Source: Thermoactinomyces sp. DSM 45891
GTDB taxonomy: Bacteria; Bacillota; Bacilli; Thermoactinomycetales; Thermoactinomycetaceae
Length of the DNA: 64,000 nucleotides
Assembly (NCBI RefSeq): GCF_900119485.1
Contig: NZ_FPJZ01000002.1
Coordinates: forward strand, 7,697-71,696
Direction: 5' to 3'
The notes beneath the pieces are model-generated. The model worked only from the letters and a program-made list of their open reading frames with translations. It was not told the DNA's origin and searched no databases. The position numbers and the translations under genes are program-made. Each line of letters starts with the position of its first letter. Position 1 is the first letter of the stretch. Shown here in pieces: positions 30,163 through 38,268 of the stretch.

Positions 30163-31587
30163 CTATACGTACTGGTGTGAATGAATCACTGCCTCTTCGA
30201 TCTTCCGCAAATGACGAATAATTTCATCCACTGGATCATGAATCAAGGTAATACGGAACCAAACATCACCTAGAGTTGGTTGCATGCCAAAGACGTTCCC
30301 CGGAAGCACGCCGATTTTCGCTTCATGGAATAAAAACTTGAAAAACTCATTATCATTCGAAAATGTATACTCCGGATTTATCTTGATAAAGAATACATTG
30401 CCAATATTTTGATTCGAATAATCAGAGAACACATCTGATTGCTCCACAAACTGAATCACTTGTTTTAAAGCATCTTCCTGTACATCATCCGATTGTTTCA
30501 ATCTGGACAAATACTTCTGATATAAACCAAGCTCTTTCATTTTGTCAAAAAGCTGCTGTTTATCCACATCTTGTCCCCATCCGAAGATCCCTTGAGAGAA
30601 ATACTTCATATCTTCTACAGAAGGCTCTGCTTGACTCAATGCGAGATATTTGAAATACAGATTCAGTGTAAAATACACGAGAGATTGCGTATTTAAACTA
30701 TTCTCCGTCGCTGAAATCACGTATTTATACTTATCCGTCAAGGCAGGATCACCGAACCAGTAGCCCGTCCGATAGCCAGAGTAAAAGGGCGTATCTTTCG
30801 AACAACCGTATACTTTCACCACATAATCAAGTCGATCCGTCAGATTAAAGATCTCCGTAAACGGTCGGTTCCTCGGGAACACTAAGTCTTGATAAATGTT
30901 ATCCACAACCAAGTAGATCTGATTTTCTTGGCACATATCTACGATTTTCTTTAATTCTTGTACCTTTTCACCCTCATACGTGGATTGCGCTGGGTTATTC
31001 GGATACGTAATAACCACTGCAACGGTATTCGGGGTAATCGCACCTTGAATTTCTTCAAATGTAGGTAGGAAATCATTCTCCTGTTTTGTATATACATAGA
31101 CAGGATTTACTTTTCCATGTAAATTCGATAATTGCGCTGTATACACCGTATAGTTGGGCAAAATCAAAATAACTTCTGGCGCCTCGACTTGATCCGTTTC
31201 ATTCTTCACTTTCAAAATCGAGTTAATAACCCCGTTCATCACATTGGTACAGCCGTTCCCACAGCCAATACCCGCCTTACTTGCCAGCCGTTTCGCGATC
31301 CCTTCACGCCCTGGCTCTTGCTTGATGAGTCGTGCATACTCTAATGAGCGGATTAACTCATGCATTTCCGTATAACCATCTGGCGAAGTATATCCTGGTT
31401 CGATCGGATGGAAATCAGCTATTTCCTTCAGCGTAAAAATCTCAGGAAACAACTGTTTATTAAAATTCATATTATCCAGCACATCAATTTTTTCTTCACG
31501 ATCAAACATCATGCTCCAATACTGAATTAACCGTTGATACATCTCCAGTTTTTCAATGTCTTGATTGTAGTAAGCATTAAGCGACAA
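30163..31587 (-). CDS. PLP-dependent class I/II aminotransferase
   Basis: This 474-residue fold-type I PLP enzyme shows TYPNNPAQSTY, VVDNIYQDLVF and a probable PLP lysine in YGCSKDTPFYSGYRTGYW. It lies between two NRPS genes with short spacings (about 22 and 30 bp), so it very likely makes or alters a building block, or acts on a carrier-bound keto acid. The substrate cannot be read from the sequence. Distant relatives in antibiotic pathways include capreomycidine-synthase-type and aspartate-aminotransferase-type enzymes. Translation starts at a TTG at 31587, with GGAAGGAA about eight bases upstream. Confidence 0.85.
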   Translation of the reverse strand: MSLNAYYNQDIEKLEMYQRLIQYWSMMFDREEKIDVLDNMNFNKQLFPEIFTLKEIADFHPIEPGYTSPDGYTEMHELIRSLEYARLIKQEPGREGIAKRLASKAGIGCGNGCTNVMNGVINSILKVKNETDQVEAPEVILILPNYTVYTAQLSNLHGKVNPVYVYTKQENDFLPTFEEIQGAITPNTVAVVITYPNNPAQSTYEGEKVQELKKIVDMCQENQIYLVVDNIYQDLVFPRNRPFTEIFNLTDRLDYVVKVYGCSKDTPFYSGYRTGYWFGDPALTDKYKYVISATENSLNTQSLVYFTLNLYFKYLALSQAEPSVEDMKYFSQGIFGWGQDVDKQQLFDKMKELGLYQKYLSRLKQSDDVQEDALKQVIQFVEQSDVFSDYSNQNIGNVFFIKINPEYTFSNDNEFFKFLFHEAKIGVLPGNVFGMQPTLGDVWFRITLIHDPVDEIIRHLRKIEEAVIHSHQYV

Positions 31588-31617
31588 TGTAAAATTCCTT
31601 CCATATCGTTATAGGTT

Positions 31618-34600
31618 TTATATGCCGGTCAGCAAATCTAATTCCTCCTGACTTAGATTTACTGTTTCAAAGTCCGAAGGTGTAAACTGTGTTTGCTCCT
31701 GATTACAACACTGCTCGATGATTCTTCTAAGATGATGTATCCATTGTTTCATGAACGAGGTGATCATCTCGGTTGGAAAACTGCTTTCGTTATACGTAAT
31801 GGACAACTGTAGCTCCTGATTCATAATCATAGCCGTTATATCCATCACAGCTGTTAGGTGATTTTTACCGGTCTCGGAACCAGAAGATTCACTCGCAAAG
31901 GTAAAGAATTTCGGATAAGCCGTCGCATCAAAATCACCTAAGTAATTAAAACGAACTAATGGCTCATCTCCATCTTGCAAACGATCCGACATATATTTGA
32001 GAATCAGATAGTCAAGCCCCTTGTTCGGAACCTTACGTATCTGTTCCTTCATCGATTTCATCTGTGTAGAGAACGCCTCGTCTTCCACCTCTAGAAGTAC
32101 CGGATACATACTAGTAAACCATCCCACCGTCCTCGATAGATCAAGCCCATGCGTAAATTCCTCACGCCCATGTCCTTCCATTTCGATGCAGACACGGCTT
32201 TGATTCGTATGTTCCTTTATCGCTAGCGCAAGTGATGAAATCAACAGCTCAACTGATTCTGTGTGAAAAGCCTCATTGGCACTGGTTAATAATGCCCTAG
32301 TCTCTTCTTCATTTAAGCGATCTTGAAGGGTAAAGACTCCCTGCGCTTCTTCTCTTTGGACAGCAGACGGCGAAAGACCAGATGTCCTCTTGCCAATCAA
32401 CTTCCAATATTGAATGTCATCCTCTGTCAGTCTTGCCACATAGGAATTCAATTCATTTACCCAATATTGATACGAATGTGTCTTCGTTAGTGAATCGTCC
32501 GATCGATTTGGATTTTCTAGTAACTGAACCATATCGCCAAGCAAAATTCTCCATGATACCGCATCAATAATGAGGTGGTGTGCAGTAAGTAATAATCGCT
32601 TCCCTTGCTTACCTAAATCAAAAGTACAAGCATCAATTAATAAATCCTGCTCTAGATCCATCGTAGACTTTAACTTAAGGCCAAGTTGCTCCATCTCCAC
32701 CTGCTGGCTTTCATACGAGAGATGAGATAGATCGAATTTCGTCAGTTGAAATGGTCTCTCTAAATGAGCTGGATTGTAAAACATCATTCCAGCCTCTCTG
32801 TTCACGTTGATTCGTAGCGTATCATGTTGCCTAATCAGTACATCCATAACCGCCTCAATCTGATCAATCTCCACACGCTCATTTAAATTTAATAAAACCG
32901 ATTGGTTCCAATGATGATCCTCTTGAAAGGATTGTGAGAAAAACCAAGATGCGATCGGAGATAGAGGAATCACTCCTTCCGCAATCCCTTGCTCAATGCT
33001 TTGTTCGTTCCTATCTACCTCTACACACGCCATCATCTCATGGATCGCAGAATGAGCCAGTATATCCTTTGCACGGATTTTCAACCCCACCTGTTTCAGC
33101 TTCGAAGCAATTTGAATCGCTTTAATCGAGTCGCCACCCAATTGATAAAAATCATCTTGTAAGTGAACGGAATCCATTTGCAAAATCTCTTGAAGCACCA
33201 TAAGTACTTGTAGTTCCCGATCATCCACTACTTGATCAGGGTCTATTTCGATCACACTTGGCTCCTCTACCGGCAACTGATTTCGATCCACCTTGCCATT
33301 CTTCGTAAGCGGAATCTGATCAATAAATAGGAAGTATGCAGGGATCATATATGTAGGTAGTACATTGGCTAAATCCTTCTTGATAGTGAGAGCTGAAATA
33401 TCCTCATCCATCGTCTTTATGAGATAGGCATATAGCTGCTTTTGACCCGTACTTGATATCCGATCGATCACCACTGCCTCTTTTACATAAGGGAGCTTCA
33501 TTAGACGGTACTCGATCTCAGATAGTTCAATGCGGTAACCTCTTAGTTTTACTTGCTGGTCTTTACGACCTATGTACTCAATCAAGCCATGATCTAGACA
33601 TTTTGCTAGATCCCCTGTCTTGTACATTTTTTTATCTGTCTTAAATGGATTATCCATAAAACATTGATCCGTTAAATCGGGACGATTCCAGTATCCTCTT
33701 GCTACACCATCACCAGAAATATACATTTCCCCAATACATCCCTTTGGAACGGGCTTTAACTTTTCATCTAAAAGGTAAATTTGTACGTTATCCGCCGGAA
33801 TCCCGATCGGGACCGTAGCTTTTGTATCAGTAGAAGGATTAAATCGATGAATCATACAGCCCACAACCGTCTCAGTTGGGCCATATTCATTCAAAATCTC
33901 AATCTTGCCATGAAAAGCCTCTTGGATCCTTTGCGCAAGTGACCCTTTTAACTCCTCACCCCCAACAATTAGTCTCTTAACTGTTGAATTCGGAAACGTC
34001 TGCCCTTGCAATAAGGACAAATGTGCAGGAGTCAACTTAATAATCGATACTCGATTGTCCTCCAATATATCGTAAAGCACGAAATTGTCATCATTTTCGG
34101 GGTAAACTCGAATTTGATTGCCACCTATTAAGGGAGTAAAAATAGAAGTAACTGTTAAGTCAAACGCTAACGAGGAATATAGTGCAAAAGAATCATGAAC
34201 ATCTCTTACATACATCTTTTGTGCCCACCAAACATAATTCATTAAGCCTCTATGCTCAATCATCACACCCTTCGGTTTGCCTGTAGATCCAGACGTATAG
34301 ATCATATACACTAAATCATTCGGGGAATATTTCACATCTAGATTAGATGAATCTCCCGTATACCAGTATGGATCTTGGAAGTTCATCACAGGTCCTGTAA
34401 AACTCATATCTTTAGGTACTTCTCGATTGGTTAAGAGAGAAGAAGCTTCACTATCTAGTAGAATCTCTTCCATTCTACTAGTAGCCGTTTTCACGTCGAT
34501 CGGTACATAAGCGGCACCCGTTTTTAATATCCCTAAGATCGCTACAGGAAGATCGAGGGAATGATCTGCAAAAATCCCAACAATATCGCCTCGTCCAATC

Positions 34601-36084
34601 CCACACTTCACTAAAGAACGAGCCAATTGATTCGCTTTTCCATTTAATTCTGCATAGGTCAAAGACTCATCTCGACAGGAAACCGCCACATGATTCGGTA
34701 TACGTTGCACTTGTTCTTCAAACCGTTCCGTAACCGTTTTTTCTTTCGGGTAGTCGGCATCTGTATCATTGAAGTCGTATACAAGCTCCTTCATTTCTGC
34801 ATCTGATAACAAGGTTAGATTACCGATCGAGACATCCGGATTTTGAAAGATCTGCTCAGCCAAATATATGATGCGAGCATTCATCTGCTCGACATACTTA
34901 TCTGTAAACATGCTTGTTTTATAGTCGAAATCTAGTTGCAGACTGCCTTCTTCGGACCAATCCTTGACTACGATTTGCATAGGGAATAACTGATGGCCGT
35001 TATGAATCTCCTCCGGATCAAACAGTTGGTTATTCGCTTGGAAATTATAGTAATTCACAGCAAGTTGAAATAAAGAATCATAACCATGTTTCTTTAGCTG
35101 AAGATCATTCGCTAGTAAGTTATACGGATATTTTTGATGCATATAACATTGTCTGATTTCTCGCTTCACTGCCTTCAGGTATTCCGTTACAGAAGATTCC
35201 ACATCGATCTCACACCGAAGCGGCATCGTGCTCGTAAACATGCCAATCGTCTCTTTTTCATTCTTGCCCGAGCGATTATACACAGGTGTACCTATCACAA
35301 TATCTCGTCTTCCTACTATCTTGTGTAAGTAGATTTGTACCAGCATAATGTACCACTCGTTCAAAGAGCACTGATACTTCTTCGATAACCCCTTCATTTT
35401 CGCCGAAAAAGATGGATCCATGACAAACGATTTACGCTTCCCTTCATATCCATCTTGATTCTCAGCAAAAAGAAGCTCTGGCAATGTTTCAAACTTCGTC
35501 ATCCAAAACTCTTTATTCTTGATCAGTCTTTCAGACTGTAAATATCGTTGTTCCTTACCAATATAATCAATATAGGAGCCTGCTTTGTGTTCCTCTTCAA
35601 CCCCTTCATACATTTCACAAATCTGCTTGGCCAAAAGTTGAACAGACCAACCATCAAAAATCAAATGATGGACCTTCACAAATAATCCATAGCATGATTC
35701 GCTTTTTCGATATATTGCTAAATAAAACAAATCATTTCCTATCAACGAAAACGGCTTTTCTATTTCTTTTCGAATCCACTGATCCAGGCTAATTGACGGA
35801 TTATCACCTTGACTAAAATCGAAAAAATCAATTTTATCGAGCGTACATTCACTTACAGTCTGATAAACCTCTTCATTCTCCTCAAAAAAGTGCAAGTGAA
35901 ATGAATCATGTTTCTTCAAAAAGCGGAGAACCGTTTCTTCTAAATGCGGTAGATTGATTTCCCCTTTTAATTCAGCTGTACCACAAATATGGTGCATAGG
36001 GGAATCCGAAATAAGCTTTTCAATATACCAGATTCGCTTTTGAGGATGTGTCAGTGGAAAACGATTTCCTTCTTGGAACATCAC
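31618..36084 (-). CDS. NRPS starter C-A(Asn)-T-E, acyl-D-Asn module
   Basis: This NRPS has 1488 residues. The N-terminal condensation domain (HHLIFDG near 141) on the first NRPS of the operon is expected to acylate the first residue. The A domain (YTSGSTGKPKG near 600) has pocket residues D-L-T-K-I-G-E-V-G; with the A10 lysine this matches the well-known Asn code (DLTKLGEVGK type). The T domain is of the E-preceding type (LGGDSIKA near 983). It ends in an epimerisation domain with HHLIIDAVSW, EGHGRE, RTVGWFTSMYP and FNYLGDFD. The product should be N-acyl-D-Asn, the prodrug cap removed by ClbP/XcnG/ZmaM-type peptidases. The next NRPS begins with a D-donor-type C domain, consistent with direct hand-over. 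The start is GTG 36084 or ATG 36081, with RBS GAGGTGA. Confidence 0.94.
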   Translation of the reverse strand: MMFQEGNRFPLTHPQKRIWYIEKLISDSPMHHICGTAELKGEINLPHLEETVLRFLKKHDSFHLHFFEENEEVYQTVSECTLDKIDFFDFSQGDNPSISLDQWIRKEIEKPFSLIGNDLFYLAIYRKSESCYGLFVKVHHLIFDGWSVQLLAKQICEMYEGVEEEHKAGSYIDYIGKEQRYLQSERLIKNKEFWMTKFETLPELLFAENQDGYEGKRKSFVMDPSFSAKMKGLSKKYQCSLNEWYIMLVQIYLHKIVGRRDIVIGTPVYNRSGKNEKETIGMFTSTMPLRCEIDVESSVTEYLKAVKREIRQCYMHQKYPYNLLANDLQLKKHGYDSLFQLAVNYYNFQANNQLFDPEEIHNGHQLFPMQIVVKDWSEEGSLQLDFDYKTSMFTDKYVEQMNARIIYLAEQIFQNPDVSIGNLTLLSDAEMKELVYDFNDTDADYPKEKTVTERFEEQVQRIPNHVAVSCRDESLTYAELNGKANQLARSLVKCGIGRGDIVGIFADHSLDLPVAILGILKTGAAYVPIDVKTATSRMEEILLDSEASSLLTNREVPKDMSFTGPVMNFQDPYWYTGDSSNLDVKYSPNDLVYMIYTSGSTGKPKGVMIEHRGLMNYVWWAQKMYVRDVHDSFALYSSLAFDLTVTSIFTPLIGGNQIRVYPENDDNFVLYDILEDNRVSIIKLTPAHLSLLQGQTFPNSTVKRLIVGGEELKGSLAQRIQEAFHGKIEILNEYGPTETVVGCMIHRFNPSTDTKATVPIGIPADNVQIYLLDEKLKPVPKGCIGEMYISGDGVARGYWNRPDLTDQCFMDNPFKTDKKMYKTGDLAKCLDHGLIEYIGRKDQQVKLRGYRIELSEIEYRLMKLPYVKEAVVIDRISSTGQKQLYAYLIKTMDEDISALTIKKDLANVLPTYMIPAYFLFIDQIPLTKNGKVDRNQLPVEEPSVIEIDPDQVVDDRELQVLMVLQEILQMDSVHLQDDFYQLGGDSIKAIQIASKLKQVGLKIRAKDILAHSAIHEMMACVEVDRNEQSIEQGIAEGVIPLSPIASWFFSQSFQEDHHWNQSVLLNLNERVEIDQIEAVMDVLIRQHDTLRINVNREAGMMFYNPAHLERPFQLTKFDLSHLSYESQQVEMEQLGLKLKSTMDLEQDLLIDACTFDLGKQGKRLLLTAHHLIIDAVSWRILLGDMVQLLENPNRSDDSLTKTHSYQYWVNELNSYVARLTEDDIQYWKLIGKRTSGLSPSAVQREEAQGVFTLQDRLNEEETRALLTSANEAFHTESVELLISSLALAIKEHTNQSRVCIEMEGHGREEFTHGLDLSRTVGWFTSMYPVLLEVEDEAFSTQMKSMKEQIRKVPNKGLDYLILKYMSDRLQDGDEPLVRFNYLGDFDATAYPKFFTFASESSGSETGKNHLTAVMDITAMIMNQELQLSITYNESSFPTEMITSFMKQWIHHLRRIIEQCCNQEQTQFTPSDFETVNLSQEELDLLTGI

Positions 36085-36096
36085 GTGCTTTCACCT

Positions 36097-36603
36097 CTAT
36101 GCCTTGTTCTTCCTACTATGTTGCTGTGATTTCTTATAAACGGTTCCAAAGACAAAATCCCAGAAGGTAATATAAAAACCATAATTTCCTTTAACATAGT
36201 AATGATGGTTCATATGATACTCACCTACAGCAAGGACTTTCGTAATAGGCCCCTTAATACGAGGATTATGATCTAATACCGTAGCAGCTAAGAAAACTTC
36301 ATAAAAATAGTGGATCACAAACAATACTAATCCTGGAACCGGGTCTATCCATATCACAATAATGTGCGGTAGCGTAAGTGTAATCCAGACATCTAGTGTT
36401 GCGTATAGATTTCCAAACCATAAGAAATAATTAGGCCAGTCAGGTAAGCTTGGTTTTGCATCATCATACTTATTTTTATGATGCTCCCTATGAATGATAA
36501 AAAGCGGATTTTTCTTGCTCGGTATATGAGATAACCGATGCATCAAATATGAATAAAGGTTACATAGCAAATAGTATCCGACTAATTTCAAAACAAAAAC
36601 CAT
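36097..36603 (-). CDS. Membrane di-iron hydroxylase, fatty acid hydroxylase superfamily
   Basis: This 168-residue hydrophobic protein carries the histidine clusters of the fatty acid hydroxylase/sterol desaturase superfamily: HRLSH near residue 23, HREHH near 39, and HMNHHYYVKGNYGF near 130. The histidines bind two irons and the enzyme hydroxylates or desaturates a lipid-like chain at the membrane. It is the first gene of the NRPS operon, 12 bp before the acyl-D-Asn synthetase gene. A plausible job is tailoring of the acyl cap or of a membrane-bound intermediate, but its substrate is unknown. The protein is short for the family yet keeps the histidine motifs. Confidence 0.82.
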   Translation of the reverse strand: MVFVLKLVGYYLLCNLYSYLMHRLSHIPSKKNPLFIIHREHHKNKYDDAKPSLPDWPNYFLWFGNLYATLDVWITLTLPHIIVIWIDPVPGLVLFVIHYFYEVFLAATVLDHNPRIKGPITKVLAVGEYHMNHHYYVKGNYGFYITFWDFVFGTVYKKSQQHSRKNKA

Positions 36604-36645
36604 ACTCAGAATAGTCTCCTTGGTGTTCAGATGGGTAAATCATGG

Positions 36646-36663
36646 TGTAACTTTCTCATTACA
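36646..36663. promoter_or_regulatory. TGTAA-N8-TTACA dyad before operon start
   Basis: A small inverted repeat (TGTAA 36646-36650, TTACA 36659-36663) lies 43-60 bp upstream of the first gene of the biosynthetic operon. It shares the TGTAAC/GTTACA core with the larger dyad at 36683-36716. It could be a second half of an operator array; function not shown. Confidence 0.35.
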
Positions 36664-36682
36664 TTTGTATTCAAGCTACGAA

Positions 36683-36716
36683 TGTAGTTACATGCCGGCA
36701 TTTCCATGTAACTACA
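36683..36716. promoter_or_regulatory. 12-bp perfect dyad, candidate operator
   Basis: TGTAGTTACATG (36683-36694) and CATGTAACTACA (36705-36716) form a perfect inverted repeat with a 10-base spacer, between the peptide gene and the first biosynthetic gene. Read on the minus strand it is not followed by a T run, so it is not a usual terminator. It is a good candidate binding site for the PlcR-like regulator or for another factor driving the operon. It does not match the classical PlcR box TATGNANNNNTNCATA. Confidence 0.55.
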
Positions 36717-36740
36717 AGAGAAAATATCATTTATAAACTT

Positions 36741-36830
36741 CTAATGCTGAAATGGAAGGGTATACAATACTGGTGTTCCCAGAACCGTAGCGACTACTAC
36801 CATGGATAGAAGGCAATTTACTTTTTTCAA
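36741..36830 (-). CDS. PapR-like secreted signalling peptide precursor
   Basis: This 29-codon ORF starts at TTG (36830) with a strong RBS, GAGGTGA, five bases before the start codon. Its N-terminus MKK is followed by a hydrophobic core (LLSMVVVATVLG), as in an export signal. It ends Leu-Tyr-Thr-Leu-Pro-Phe-Gln-His. PapR of the Bacillus cereus group is a short exported precursor whose active C-terminal peptide is of the type LPFEF or LPFEH. It is encoded just downstream of plcR, and the peptide returns to the cell to bind the TPR domain of PlcR. Here the ORF lies downstream of a PlcR-like gene and upstream of the NRPS operon, all on the same strand. The similarity is in layout and in the last five or six residues; the match is inferred, not proven. 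Confidence 0.72.
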   Translation of the reverse strand: MKKVNCLLSMVVVATVLGTPVLYTLPFQH

Positions 36831-36881
36831 GATTGTCACCTCGTTTTCTCTATTCTCAAGCACTGGGTGCCTGTAGAAAGT

Positions 36882-36911
36882 ATTATAGAATGCAATGAGT
36901 AATCATGAATC
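36882..36911 (-). promoter_or_regulatory. Probable promoter of the peptide gene
   Basis: On the minus strand a perfect -10 hexamer TATAAT (36882-36887) lies about 45 bases upstream of the TTG start of the PapR-like gene. A weak -35 region is about 16 bases further up. An AGAGT-N5-ACTCT dyad (36922-36936) lies just upstream of the -35 region, where an activator would bind. The weak -35 fits activator dependence. Confidence 0.5.
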
Positions 36912-37029
36912 TGACTTAGTTAGAGTTCCTTACTCTTCAGATATCGATTTCGCATCAATTCCTATGCTATCTCATGAAAAAAATAACTCTAATAATATTA
37001 TTTAGATTGTATTAAATAAATTATATTTA

Positions 37030-37063
37030 TTTGAAAATAATAAAAGAAAAGGGATGTCCCTTT
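37030..37063 (-). terminator. Terminator of the PlcR-like gene
   Basis: AAAGGG and CCCTTT (37048-37063, four-base loop) form a hairpin followed on the minus strand by a T-rich tract. It lies about 70 bp past the regulator stop codon and separates it from the peptide gene promoter. Confidence 0.7.
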
Positions 37064-37129
37064 CCTAGATAAATTCGAATGAAAACACCCAGTAAGAAAT
37101 CTAGCATGATATCCCCATCCATAACAAAT

Positions 37130-38020
37130 CTACCCTTGTTCCTGATTTTGGTGATCTGATATCTTCGTGATTTCTGCCTGGACATAATGAATAAAAGGCT
37201 GATTTTGTTGCAACTCAAATATTTGAATGGACTCTTTCATATATTGAATAGCTTTCGCCTGATGGCCTAGATTTAGCCAATTATAGCCTAGGTGATACAT
37301 TAGCTCCCCTAACGAATAAAGGGTTTCATTCGAACGACAAATCCGAATACCACGATTACAATAATCAATCGACTTTTCATACTCACTTGTTTTCGATAGA
37401 CTCTTTGCGTAGTTGTAATAGATACGAACAATAATCGAGGCATCATTTTTATATGGCAAAACTTCATAATGCTTAATTGCTTTTTCAAAGTATTTGTTCG
37501 CATCTACAAAATTTTTCTCTTCACAATAGATAATCGCAATGCTATTTAGGATTTCTATTTCTCGTAGCGAAACAATCGCACTAAGTGTCATATCTAGAGA
37601 TTGCTTTAAAAGACTCAAACATTCCTCACTATTATTTTTCAAATAATAAAGACAGATCCCTTCATGCCATACTAGAAACTGTTTGTTTCGGAGTGTTTGG
37701 AATACAGGATTTGTCTTTTCTGCCTTTACAATACGATATATCTTCTCATAATCACGCTTTCTTTTATACTCCTGAATTAACAAGATGACTTCTTGAGCGT
37801 AATCAAGTCGAGGTGTCTCACAAATATCAAAAAAGTAGTTAACATCCACACCCAACTTGCGAGAGATTAAATACAACGTGGTCGATAAAGGATAAATGGA
37901 TCCATTTTCAATCTTGCTAATCTGCGCTTGTGTACAAATTCCTTCAGCTAGCTCTTTTTGTGATAAGCCAAATGTCTTTCGTAATTGTTTAATATTATCT
38001 CCAACATTAGAGAAATCCAT
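37130..38020 (-). CDS. PlcR-like HTH-TPR quorum-sensing regulator
   Basis: This 296-residue regulator has an N-terminal XRE-type helix-turn-helix (residues 8-62, LSQKELAEGICTQAQISKIE) and a helical repeat domain of TPR type over the remainder (for example DANKYFEKAIKHYEVL, YEKSIDYCNRGIRIC, KAIQYMKESIQIF). Size and layout match PlcR (about 285 residues) of the RRNPP family, cytoplasmic regulators controlled by re-imported peptides. A PapR-like ORF follows downstream and the NRPS operon after that, suggesting it controls antibiotic synthesis with cell density. An unknown gene is divergently transcribed upstream. It could be another RRNPP member such as an NprR or ComR relative, but the peptide ending favours PlcR. 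Confidence 0.85.
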   Translation of the reverse strand: MDFSNVGDNIKQLRKTFGLSQKELAEGICTQAQISKIENGSIYPLSTTLYLISRKLGVDVNYFFDICETPRLDYAQEVILLIQEYKRKRDYEKIYRIVKAEKTNPVFQTLRNKQFLVWHEGICLYYLKNNSEECLSLLKQSLDMTLSAIVSLREIEILNSIAIIYCEEKNFVDANKYFEKAIKHYEVLPYKNDASIIVRIYYNYAKSLSKTSEYEKSIDYCNRGIRICRSNETLYSLGELMYHLGYNWLNLGHQAKAIQYMKESIQIFELQQNQPFIHYVQAEITKISDHQNQEQG

Positions 38021-38111
38021 TTTTCATTCTCACCTTTCAGCATTCAATCAGTCTCGTAAATGTTCCATTATCAACCGTGAGTGCAAGTATTGAAGTTTGA
38101 AAATAACTTCT

Positions 38112-38140
38112 ATTATATATTAATACAAATTTGATTGTAA
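38112..38140 (-). promoter_or_regulatory. Probable promoter of the PlcR-like gene
   Basis: On the minus strand TTACAA (38135-38140) and TATAAT (38112-38117) are separated by 17 bases, about 90 bases before the regulator start. An ATACAAAT/ATTTGTAT inverted repeat flanks this region in the divergent intergenic space. Confidence 0.45.
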
Positions 38141-38268
38141 TTGAATAAAAATTGCTACATATTTGTATCAATTGATCTAATTCGAAGAATCCCTTTCTTT
38201 ACAACCAATATTTTTTTAGTGTAAGTTTGATAATTGTAAAGAACCCTGATGTTAGGAGGTGAGTTTGA

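Noticed and set aside
36683..36716. Dyad read as a terminator of the peptide gene
   Set aside because: No T run follows on the minus strand and the loop is large, so an operator is more likely.
37027..37122. A 31-codon ORF starting 8 bases after the regulator stop, first considered as the signalling peptide gene
   Set aside because: It runs through the regulator's terminator hairpin, has a poor RBS and no export-type N-terminus; the ORF at 36741-36830 is far better.
36600..38268. Classical PlcR box TATGNANNNNTNCATA
   Set aside because: I found no full match by eye in the regulator, peptide or operon upstream regions.
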